Of a stretch of DNA of 64,000 nt, positions 55,647-64,000 are shown one piece after another. Each line of letters opens with the position of its first letter. The stretch's first letter is position 1. Origin of the DNA: Mytilus californianus. Taxonomy: Eukaryota > Mollusca > Bivalvia > Mytilida > Mytilidae. A program made the translations under genes and the position numbers. The DNA lies in assembly GCF_021869535.1 (NCBI RefSeq), contig NW_026262734.1, positions 76,074,339-76,138,338 of the forward strand. Direction: 5' to 3'. The notes below the pieces were generated by a model, which worked only from the letters and a program-made list of their open reading frames with translations, was not told where the DNA came from and ran no database searches.

Positions 55647-57510
55647 ATGTATTCACTGGAACTTGCTTAAAATCAGATACAATGTAAGTTGCATTTTTTT
55701 AAAACATCTATGGGAGCACATGTATATCACAATGGAAAGTAAGCACATAAAACAATTAATCATTGTGAAAGTTGTAAAAAAACAATTTTTCTCAATTTAT
55801 TTTGACAGACTTTTAAGCAGTCCATTTTATTTGCTTGATGCACTACTTAAAAAAATAATACACAATTTTTTTAAATAGCATAAGTTACATTTTAGAATTA
55901 ATTGATTAGATCAAATAAATAACTCTTAGAATAATGACAGTTCAAAATGATGGAAACAGTCAGTAATATTATAAAAGTGCTTCGGATGCATGAAATTTAT
56001 AACGGGTTGGTTTCATATTGTAATTGATAAGAAGAATTATATTCTATATAATTCATTTTTTAATGAATTTAAATACAAACTTTAGACTTTTATGTTTGAA
56101 TTGATGTTTTATCTAATGAAGCTTTTTCTAGGTTAGATGCTTACTTTAACAAAGATTCATGTTTCATATGGTTTAGTGATGTATAAGCTTTTGTATATTT
56201 AACTGGATTTTCTAAGGAAAAATCGGTTATTGATTTGGGGATGTACGGCGGGCGGGCGGCTGCCAAACAGTGTTCGTTCATTATCATGCAAGCGCTTGGA
56301 TGAAATTTTTTCAAATTTAGATATGTTGTTTCCTGTATTTTAATGTAGGTCAAGTTTAATTTTCACAATTTTAGCTTTTCTCATTGTTGAGTTGTAGACC
56401 TTTCAGTAGCAAAAATTGATACTTATTATGTGATTGAGTTATTTCCCTTTGAACAGAAATGGTGTAATTAATAAGTATATGTATAGATAGTCTATCAATG
56501 ATTGTATCTGATCAATTGATTTTAGTCAGGAGTTGTCAAAAATTTCTTTATAACTATTTTTCTTTGAGACATGTGTGTTTTGAAGGTAGATGTCACAGTT
56601 GTTATGTGGTATTTTTATTTTTGTTGTGTGTGTTAATGTTTAATTTTTACTTGATATTATTTTCATTAGATAATAATCTATTTTCATTAAAGGATATATT
56701 TCATTACATTACATAGTGTAGATAAAGTTGTTGATATTGATAGATAATTTGCAGATCTATATAAGTTTGTGACAAATGAAAGAAAAAATATTGGGAACTA
56801 TTAGTTATATATATAATGTTTGATTACACTAAGTGTTTTTAAATAATTTTCACCTGTTATCAGATAACAAAGCATGTGGTAAATATCAATCACACAATTA
56901 TAATTGCATACCTGCCAACTTTTGAAAATGGCCATGGAGGTATTTGTGCACGACACCATTTTTAAGGGTCAAATTAATTTGCGGCATTTTTTCGTGTGTT
57001 GATTTGGCTCAAGAGATAGTGACTGGCATGCTTCTTTTTTTTGGGTTGATGGTGCAAGATGAGGTTATAAACCTTCTTTTTTGAACTTTTTGAATGTTGT
57101 ACTCTTTTTATTGTGATAAACACCAGCAAGATTACTTTATGTTTGTCTGATACATTGTAAAGAAATAAAAAAGTAATCATTTTAATAATTTAATAACAAA
57201 AATACAACAATATATTATATAGATCAATATCACAAGTTGTAATGTCAAACACAAAAGGTACTCAGTAATGATTATTAAAAGTACATGCACACATACAGCA
57301 CTTCAGTTAAAAGTGTTTCAAAGTTTTTAAAGTTCATAAAGTTTAAAATGTTCAATTTTAAAAGCAACTATTTAAGTATGTAGCACTACAGTTCAATATT
57401 TCACAAAGGTTGCACATTGGTTACTTAAATGTCACTTGTATGTTTTATGCACAGTCCTTGTTGTATGAAGAGCAAGCCTGCTTAGCTGTCTTGAGTTGTT
57501 CCTTTGTTGG
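55647..57510. other. Noncoding stretch after the last OPA1 exon
   Basis: AT-rich. No further OPA1 exon is recognisable. A short GC-rich CGGCGGGCGGGCGGC lies near 56247. It is presumably intron between OPA1 and the inserted minus-strand transposase gene. Confidence 0.45.
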
Positions 57511-58015
57511 CTAGAAAGTGTAGCATTTGCTGTTGGTGTTTAGCTTGACTGTCAGGAGGGCACATAATGTTGAATTGTCTAAGGATGACCTGGTGTCAGT
57601 CTGAATCTTCTTTAGCATTGAAAAGGTACGCTCACAGTCAGCATTTGAATTTGGAATGGTACACACTGCTGAGACAATCTTGGTGAGAAGAGGAAACCTG
57701 GGCGTTCCTGTGATTCTGTTGGTCATCTTTGACACCTGTCCCCAGTACTGGTCTACTCTGGTTGATCCTAGAGTGTATGTAGGCAGTTCTGATGCTGGTG
57801 TGACCTGGTAGGTTGTGAACTCTTCTTCCAGTTGTTGAAGTAGGTGTTCTGGTACAACTGATGGGAAACGTCTAGCAACAACTGTTACAACTGATGAAGG
57901 GTGGTCACCTCTGGTTGATGGGTTCAGAAAGGCTAAGCCACAAACAACTGGGTCCTTGAAAGAGAACTTTGTTAACATCTTGGCCACAACTACAGTGTAG
58001 AAGTTTCTGACAGAC
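57511..58015 (-). CDS. hAT transposase-like protein, last exon (dimerisation domain)
   Basis: The C-terminal exon of a hAT-superfamily transposase-like protein. On the minus strand an acceptor (TTTTTTATAG) opens SVRNFYTVVVAKMLTKFSFK. The hAT dimerisation region follows: YWGQVSK, FPLLTKIVSAVCTIPNSNAD, CERTFSMLKKIQTDTRSSLD, ending KCYTF and a stop at 57511-57513. CERTFS with P-x-SN-A-x-x-ER is the family hallmark. It joins in phase to 58280. Confidence 0.9.
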
Positions 58016-58094
58016 CTATAAAAAAGAAAATAATTAATTTTTTGAAACAATTTTATTTGAAATTCAGTAAACAAAATTAATGAAGAGAACAATT

Positions 58095-58160
58095 TCTGTG
58101 TTATATGGTCTCTTGTTGAGAGTTGTCTCATTTGCAATCATACCACATATTTTTATATTT
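58095..58160 (-). repeat. AAGATGTGGTA-family repeat fragment, minus orientation
   Basis: GAGAGTTGTCTCATTTGCAA and TCATACCACATATTTTTATA, reverse complement of the family's start, within a transposase-gene intron. Confidence 0.55.
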
Positions 58161-58279
58161 ATAATAATTTTTTTAGGTAAATTGTTTTTTATGTTGGCTG
58201 TCTCTCTAAGATATACTCTACATTTATTCTATTAATGTTTATTCAAACCTCTAGTTTATTTAAAATATCATTAACTTAC

Positions 58280-58518
58280 TTGAAGAATCTTGCAAGGACT
58301 GATGGGCTGATGTCATCTGTGTGGTCTGCCATGTAAGTACGAGTATAAAGGCCAACTGCTAGGATGTTGTCTTGCAGCTGGTTGGCTACATCACTATAGG
58401 GAACTGTTGTCAGGTCTTGGTGTGACTGGATGACTCTGGCTTTCACAAACTTGCCAAGGAAGGTAGGCAATAGGACTGTCATCTCCTGGCTCAAGAAACC
58501 AATACGTGACTCATCAGC
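58280..58518 (-). CDS. hAT transposase-like protein, fourth recognised exon
   Basis: ADESRIGFLSQEMTVLLPTF, LGKFVKARVI, LTTVPYSDVANQLQDNILAV. Acceptor CTTTTTTAG, donor GTAAGT on the minus strand. It is part of the RNase H-like core and its inserted helical region in related proteins. Confidence 0.85.
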
Positions 58519-58798
58519 CTAAAAAAGTTAACAAGATTATAAATGCTGAAAGTAATCAAGATGAAAATGCATATATTTGACTGTAAAAAAGAGAATAAAT
58601 CTATCATAAACATAAAGTCTTTTCTATACTCTGATAAAATATGTCTAATTGGCAATCATATCACATCTCCAACTCTGATAAAAATATGTCTAATTGGCAA
58701 TCATATCACATCTCCATCTCCTTATTTTTGAATAAATGTTTCATGTACATGTACCAATTAATATTCTATTAAAGAATGTTATTTAAAAAAGTTCTTAC

Positions 58799-59087
58799 TT
58801 GAAACATGGTGTTGAAGTGGTTCAGTGGTTCCAGTATAAAGCTGAGGAAGTGGTAGTAGAGGCACATCTCATGGTCACTGAGGTAGTTGGCACACTGCTT
58901 GATACGACCTGGCTTCTCCACCTTGTCATGGGAGTTGAAGTATGATGTAAGGGCTGACCAGTGGTGAAGAAGACAACCAACACACTTTTCCAAACTAAGC
59001 CATCTGGTGCTGCTGTGCTTGATGATCTTGCTAGGTTCTGTGTCTGTTAACTCTAGAAGCTCTTTATACTTTTCTTTTCTGTTGGAA
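58799..59087 (-). CDS. hAT transposase-like protein, third recognised exon
   Basis: SNRKEKYKELLELTDTEPSK, STRWLSLEKCVGCLLHHWSA, LTSYFNSHDKVEKPGRIKQC, and LSFILEPLNHFNTMFQ. TRWLS is a conserved hAT motif. Good GT-AG sites on both sides and continuous phase. Confidence 0.9.
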
Positions 59088-59181
59088 CTGAAATAATAAT
59101 TCTTATTATAATCATATTATAAATTCAAAACATTTCAGAAAAAAATGTGTACCACATCTCCATATTTTATATTAAAATATA

Positions 59182-59425
59182 TTAAATATAATTTCATTAT
59201 AAATTAACAGGTGTTGATTCCATAAATATTTTTTGTTGGATTGCTGTCTCATTGATATATCAAATATAATTTTATTATAAATTAACAAGTGTTGATCCTA
59301 TAAATATCATTTTTTGTTGGATTGCTGTCTAATTGATGTATCAAATATAATTTTATTATAAATAAACAAATGTTGATCCTATAAATATCATTTTTGTTGG
59401 ATTGCTGTCTCATTGATATATATCT
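59182..59425 (+). repeat. Tandem repeat of about 85-95 bp, three copies
   Basis: TAATTTTATTATAAATTAAC, GTGTTGAT(C/T)C and TTTTTGTTGGATTGCTGTCT recur three times inside a transposase-gene intron. Confidence 0.85.
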
Positions 59426-59462
59426 TTTTTTTATAAACAATTTTATCTAAATGTTACAATAC

Positions 59463-59693
59463 CTGTGAAAGAAGTGGAAGTAAACTTCCACGAGGAGGTC
59501 TTCTACTGGCAGAGCAAGGGCCTTCACACCAGCAACAGTACAAAGGTTGGCAAGATGACACACACATCCAAAGTCAAACACAGCTGGACACTTTTCTTTG
59601 ATGCGGGTTACTACTGAATTGTGTCTACCAGTCATCACACTACAGTTGTCGGACACAAATGACACCAGGTTCTCCCAGGGTATATTGTTGTCA
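59463..59693 (-). CDS. hAT transposase-like protein, second recognised exon
   Basis: DNNIPWENLVSFVSDNCSVM, TGRHNSVVTRIKEKCPAVFD, FGCVCHLANLC. SDN with N-V-TR, followed by CVCHLANLC, marks the catalytic-core region of this hAT group. Acceptor TTTTTTCAG, donor GTATTG. Confidence 0.9.
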
Positions 59694-59774
59694 CTGAAAA
59701 AAGAAGAGATATTATATACTTTTAAATCACAATTTACATGAACTTGTAATAAAAAAAATACAATTTCAGACTTC

Positions 59775-59840
59775 TATGTCATTTGGTCTCTGGTACGGAG
59801 TTGTCTCATTGGCAATTTTGCCACATCTTCTTATTTTTAT
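59775..59840 (-). repeat. AAGATGTGGTA-family repeat fragment, minus orientation
   Basis: GGTCTCTGGTACGGAGTTGT, CTCATTGGCAATTTTGCCAC, ATCTTCTTATTTTTAT, reverse complement of the family's first 60 bp. Confidence 0.75.
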
Positions 59841-59889
59841 AAGTATTACTAAAATCAAAAATGAAAGTTAATAATTAGAAAAAACTTAC

Positions 59890-60116
59890 ACAAATACTTC
59901 TTGAAGATGGTCAAAGATGTTAGATGCTTTTCCTATATTACATATTGGCATGGCAAGGAATTTGGTTGTTGCTTGGTCAGTGAAGTAGCGAACTAGAATG
60001 GCAAGAGACTTGTCACAGATGTGGTCGTTGCTCTCATCTATGGCCATGGAAACTGGTTTGGTCTGCAGGTCTCGGACAACCTCTTGATGAAGAGTAGGTG
60101 CAAGTGACTTCTTGTC
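59890..60116 (-). CDS. hAT transposase-like protein, first recognised exon (5' end not seen)
   Basis: KKSLAPTLHQEVVRDLQTKP, VSMAIDESNDHICDKSLAIL, VRYFTDQATTKFLAMPICNI, GKASNIFDHLQEVF. IDESND holds the first catalytic aspartate of the hAT core. The donor GTAAGT leaves two bases that complete a Val codon with 59693. Upstream the frame meets TAA at 60117-60119, and no BED finger or start exon is seen, so the gene is either 5'-truncated or its early exons are unrecognised. Confidence 0.85.
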
Positions 60117-60623
60117 TTATTGGAGTGAAAGTTTTTATTGAAAAATTTTAAGTTTCCTAAGGGCTGTTGATGATAAGCTCTGTAGGACGGTATAAATATA
60201 GGTTCATTATTATACATTTTGAAGATAATTACAGATGAGTTCAGTGATTTTGCTAGCGCTCGTCATTTTCGTCATTTACGAAACAGTTTTCTAAATGATG
60301 AAAGTATTTCAAAACAATTTCGTCACTTAAATTTGGAAAGTATAAAGATATTTTTGCATGAAAATACTATGATTCTACCTGTCTTCATGTTTCTGACAAG
60401 TTTATGACCCTCAGCTAATTAAAGTTTACAACAGGTGTTAAAAGTTGTGATTACAGGTAATCCGCTGATCGCCATCAGATGGGTCACTAATCCAATAATT
60501 ATTGATAAACCTCATAATTGACCATCATAATTATTTATCCCAGTAAAATCAGTCAGACCGCATTTCAATTTCAATATTTGTCAAACGACCACGATTTGCA
60601 GTTCGTTTATTGTAGTTTCGTCA

Positions 60624-60937
60624 TTTGACAAAATTGTTTTCCCTCCGACAGTTCGCGTTTTAATTCCCAACGATCACATTTTGCAGTTCGTTTGTTGTAG
60701 TTTTGTCATATGAACATATTTTCGTCATATTTGATATAACTTTTCATCAAAACCTTTCGACTATTTGGATTAAAAAAATTGAACTTTATTCAAAAGTTAG
60801 GAAATATTTTCACGAGTCAAACAGGTGCTTCTTTTACTATGTACTGCACATGCGTGAAAGCATTCATATAAAATTATAGACACTAAAACGTAAAATACAA
60901 AACCATTTAGTATCAAATTAAATTAAGAGACAAATAT
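60624..60937 (+). repeat. Direct repeat, copy A (314 bp)
   Basis: TTTGACAAAATTGTTTTCCC to AGAGACAAATAT, about 95 percent similar by eye to 62018-62333. Confidence 0.95.
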
Positions 60938-60991
60938 ATTCTTACTAAGCAACTTAATTTAAAAAAAATGATAATTTCCTGCCTTTTGTTA

Positions 60992-61677
60992 AAGGGGCAC
61001 TAGCTGTCAAATTCATGTTCACCGATTTGACTCAGTTTTCATATTTGTTATATAACAATGTAAAACATTTATCCAAATTATAAAAAATCTAAAATAAACA
61101 ATTTACAGGGCATGGGGGCGATAATATGTAAATTTAGCTTCGTTTTGTGTGTATTTTAGTCTAGACTCCATCTAGTTAACTGTCGAGTTGACCTCACGAA
61201 AACCACTGATGCCCATATAAGGGATATAAACACAAATAAAGATATAAATAGATAGTGCAACTCGTGCAATTGGATTCTTCTAGGTCTATTTAATTTCATT
61301 TATAGATTAAAAATATATGCTAATCATCATTTTTACCTGTATAAGAATGATTTTTTTGAGGATTGAATCAGTCAATTAAATGAATTACCTTTGTTTACTT
61401 TCAATGTTGACATTCTTTTCCTTTAAATAATCAAACATGCACACAATTCATGCGTTATCCAACTCTATCTAAGGAGTTAAATTGAAGTTCACATGAATAC
61501 GGATTCAATGAGGTCGAATTATTCACTTGCAAGTGAATAATTCATCATCAATATTTATTTGCTTTTTTTGACTGGCTGCTAAAAGCGAATTTTTATTTCA
61601 CTATTCCACTTTCATTAATGATTGAACAAAAAAAATCATATTTTATAATTTTTTATATCTCGTAGCTAGTGCCCCTT
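60992..61677. mobile_element. TA-flanked MITE, 686 bp, with 14-bp TIRs
   Basis: AAGGGGCACTAGCT (60992-61005) is exactly mirrored by AGCTAGTGCCCCTT (61664-61677), with TA on both sides. A perfect 28-bp palindrome lies inside at 61516-61543 (centre CACTTGCAAGTG). No ORF. Ends and TA target fit Tc1/mariner-type non-autonomous elements. Confidence 0.9.
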
Positions 61678-62017
61678 TAGAAACCATAACTAATCCGTAG
61701 ATGAATCCCGACTCATTCTGAATTTATTAATCACTTGTCACTTCCCATTTTCATTTCGTTTAAAAATAGAAAGTACAAGTGATCTTTTCTCGATTAATTT
61801 ACAATTTAGTCATTAGAATCGTTCCAAAAAGGATTGTTACAAATCCTTGTTTCCAACTTTAAAGAAATGAATTCCAAATATTGATTTAAATGTATTAACA
61901 AGGATAATGATTATGCAGTGAAATAGTCATTACAAGTTCAATTATGCTGTGGTTTTAAAAAAGAGGCACCCAACTTTTGTTGATCAGGAATGTCCCCTGA
62001 AAATAACTGAAGTGAAA

Positions 62018-62333
62018 TTTGACAAAATTATTTTCCCTCCGACAGTTCGCGTTTTAATTTCCAAAGATCACATTTTGCAGTTCGTTTGTTGTAGTTTTGT
62101 CATATGAACATATTTTCGTCATATTTGATATAACTTTTCATCAAAACCTTTCGACAATTTGGATTAAAAAAATTGAACTTTATTCAAAACGTTAGGAAAT
62201 ATTTTCACGAGTCAAACAGGTGCTTGCTTTACTATGTACTGCACATGCGTGAAAGTATTCATATTAATTTATAGACACTAAAACGTAAAATACAAAACCA
62301 TTTAGTATCAAATTAAACGAGAGAGACAAATAT
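62018..62333 (+). repeat. Direct repeat, copy B (316 bp)
   Basis: Second copy of 60624-60937. The 1.08 kb between the copies includes the MITE. Confidence 0.95.
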
Positions 62334-62449
62334 GCATAGCTAGTAATATACGTCCTTGATTCCTTGCTGTTACCCAAAACAAGGTTGATTTTCATCTCGC
62401 GCAAAAGTGACTAAAGCCCTCAAAATCCTAGCTGAAACCCTGGATAAGT

Positions 62450-62985
62450 TTTATAGATTTTTAAAAGACATTGTATTAATGGTAAATGATATCTTTTCTT
62501 TGGTAAATTGCTTGAAGAATTTTGTGTTAGGTTTGTTTGTTATTCTGTATAAACTAATTTTCTGAATGCTATATATTTTTTTTTGATGAATCGAACTCCT
62601 TTAAAAACTAAGCTTATATTGTCTAATAATAAACATTTTTTTTTTTATTTTCAAGTTGGTCCAAATCAGTGTCCAAAATTAAACTTGGTTTGATTTTAAC
62701 AAAAAATTAATTCATGGGGTTCTTTGAAATGCTGAATCTAACCATGTATTTAGAGATTTTGGATTTTGGGCTCCCTTATCAAATTGGTCGTCATTGAGAT
62801 TCAAAGGGTCCTGAATTAAACTTTTGTTTGATTTCATCAAAAATTGAATTCTTGGGGTTCTTTGATATGCTCATTCTAACAATGTACTTAGATTTTGGAT
62901 ATTGGACCATAATAGGTAAATGTCCAATTTCAAATTTTTCAGTTCTTTAACCACATTCATTTTGTGTCACAAACGTATGCAATCG
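62450..62985 (+). repeat. Composite dispersed repeat, copy 5 (partial)
   Basis: TTGGTAAATTGCTTGAAGAA, GGTTTGTTTGTTATTCTGTA, TAATTTTCTGAATGCTATAT (also at 36120-36200 and, in part, 54280), then TTGGACCATAATAGGTAAAT as at 35790. It stops abruptly in GTGTCACAAAC at a junction with the RT fragment. Confidence 0.65.
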
Positions 62986-63341
62986 TTTTAGATTTTAACG
63001 AGAGAAATTTATGTATTACTGAAAAATTATTACACCAGGGTTTTCGATATCACAAACTAGTCAAAACATTTACTAAATTTTATCATCGGTATAAGGACAT
63101 CATTCGTAAATATAGCTCAACATGCAGACTTCTTATGCGTTCAGGTATTTCACATCCAATTTTTTATGGAAATATTCTTTATAAAGCACAAAAATGTCAG
63201 TATTCACCTCTGAAACTAACAAAACCTTTAAATAGACTTATTAAGAAGGGATATAGTTACGATACTGTTGTCAGGTCATTAAAGATTGCATATTTTGGCG
63301 TTAATATTGATTCACTTATAGGGTCTTTGCATCGGCACTAA
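62985..63341 (+). pseudogene. Retroelement reverse-transcriptase C-terminal fragment
   Basis: NERNLCITEKLLHQGFRYHK, LVKTFTKFYHRYKDIIRKYS, LLMRSGISHPIFYGNI. The LL-x-QGF-x-x-x-KL-x-x-x-F-x-KF-x-x-RY-x-D-x-x-x-KY pattern occurs at the C-terminus of a common invertebrate RT family. An open frame with an ATG at 62964 is created by the adjoining repeat, so the real element begins at about 62985 and is 5'-truncated. Confidence 0.65.
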
Positions 63342-64000
63342 ACACATTTATTTAAAAACCAGTTGTTGGCATGACACGGGTTATGTTCTTCTCATATATG
63401 TTATGATGGTATGATACTAAACCCCTAACGGGAAGGATTGTGCCTGATATTCATATGATGAAGACATAATCTTTCAATCAGTTTAATTGAAGTCTGGAGC
63501 TGGCATGTCAGTTAACTGCTAGTAGTCTGTTGTTATTTATGTATTATTGTCATTTTGTTTATTTTCTTTGGTTACATCTTCTGACATCAGACTCGGACTT
63601 CTCTTGAACTGAATTTTAATGTGCGTATTGTTATGCGTTTACTTTTCTACATTGGCTAGAGGTATAGGGGGAGGGTTGAGATCTCATAAACATGTTTAAC
63701 CCCGCCGCATTTTTGCGCCTGTCCCAAGTCAGGAGCCACTAGCCTTTGTTAGTCTTGTATTATTTTTAATTTTAGTTTCTTGTGTACAATTTGGAGTTTA
63801 GTATGGCGTTCATTATCACTGAACTAGTATATATATTTGTTTAGGGGCCAGCTGAAGGACGCCTCCGGGTGCGGGAATTTCTCGCTGCATTGAAGACCTG
63901 TTGGTGGCCTTCTGCTGTTGTCTGTTCTGTGGTCGGGTTGTTGTCTCTTTGACACATTCCCCATTTCCATTCCACATTCCACTCCCATATAATTGTTTAT
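63342..64000 (+). mobile_element. 3' part of the retroelement (runs off the window)
   Basis: CACGGGTTATGTTCTTCTCA, CTAACGGGAAGGATTGTGCC, AGTTAACTGCTAGTAGTCTG, GTTTAACCCCGCCGCA, TGTCCCAAGTCAGGAGCC, GCCAGCTGAAGGACGCC and GGTTGTTGTCTCTTTGACAC. It shares reverse-complement blocks with the AAGATGTGGTA-family repeats (GGCTCCT-ACTTGGGACAGGC and GGGTTAAACATG at 3230-3290). Confidence 0.7.

Overview
The window looks like nuclear DNA of a bivalve mollusc, most likely a marine mussel (Mytilus or a close relative). The evidence is an intron-rich, AT-rich animal gene layout, GT-AG splice sites, animal mitochondrial genes, and many dispersed repeats of the kinds that crowd mussel genomes. The species call is inference. 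One gap of about 101 N (4503-4603) beside a G homopolymer of about 60 bp shows this is draft assembly.

The main resident is a long, multi-exon gene on the + strand, 16812-54769, for the mitochondrial dynamin-related GTPase OPA1. Twenty-four coding exons follow the animal family in order: leader and membrane anchor, linker with possible cassette exons, coiled coil, GTPase domain (G1 GDQSSGKT, G3 DLPG, G4 TKAD), then middle and stalk segments. The first coding exon is not identified. The last part of the protein is not seen before the window ends. Exon joins fail in several places: a phase clash at 24041/25492, an in-frame stop at 26713, a phase clash at 34441/34896, a TAA at 34926, and a missing stalk exon between 48247 and 49072. 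Most of these would be explained by single-base changes in short homopolymers, so consensus error and real decay both remain open.

The most striking signal is tandem amplification of exon 3' ends together with their splice donors inside OPA1. It occurs at 28610-29480 (17 units, mostly 48 or 54 bp, in frame for the first 11) and at 51257-52200 (14 units of about 67 bp). Decayed copies of a third exon end lie at 54830-55190. A perfect 65-bp x 6 array at 18166-18557 also carries a donor-like site in each unit.

Upstream lie the terminal exon of an MRM3-like mitochondrial rRNA methyltransferase (1385-1956), a truncated Ty3/Gypsy gag (3905-4369), decayed LINE fragments, and the first two exons of a tetraspanin with a frameshift (13279-14066). 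Introns and flanks hold transposable elements. One is a 5.86-kb TA-flanked inverted-repeat element (41745-47603) with CAACGTTG-rich ends and a minus-strand split gene. Another is a 2.58-kb element with a 5-bp target duplication (10333-12908) that contains a LINE. A 1045-bp hAT-type element with an 8-bp duplication (32768-33812) sits in a long inverted repeat. Several MITEs are also present. A five-exon hAT transposase-like gene is on the minus strand (57511-60116), and the window ends in the 3' part of a reverse-transcriptase element (62985-64000).
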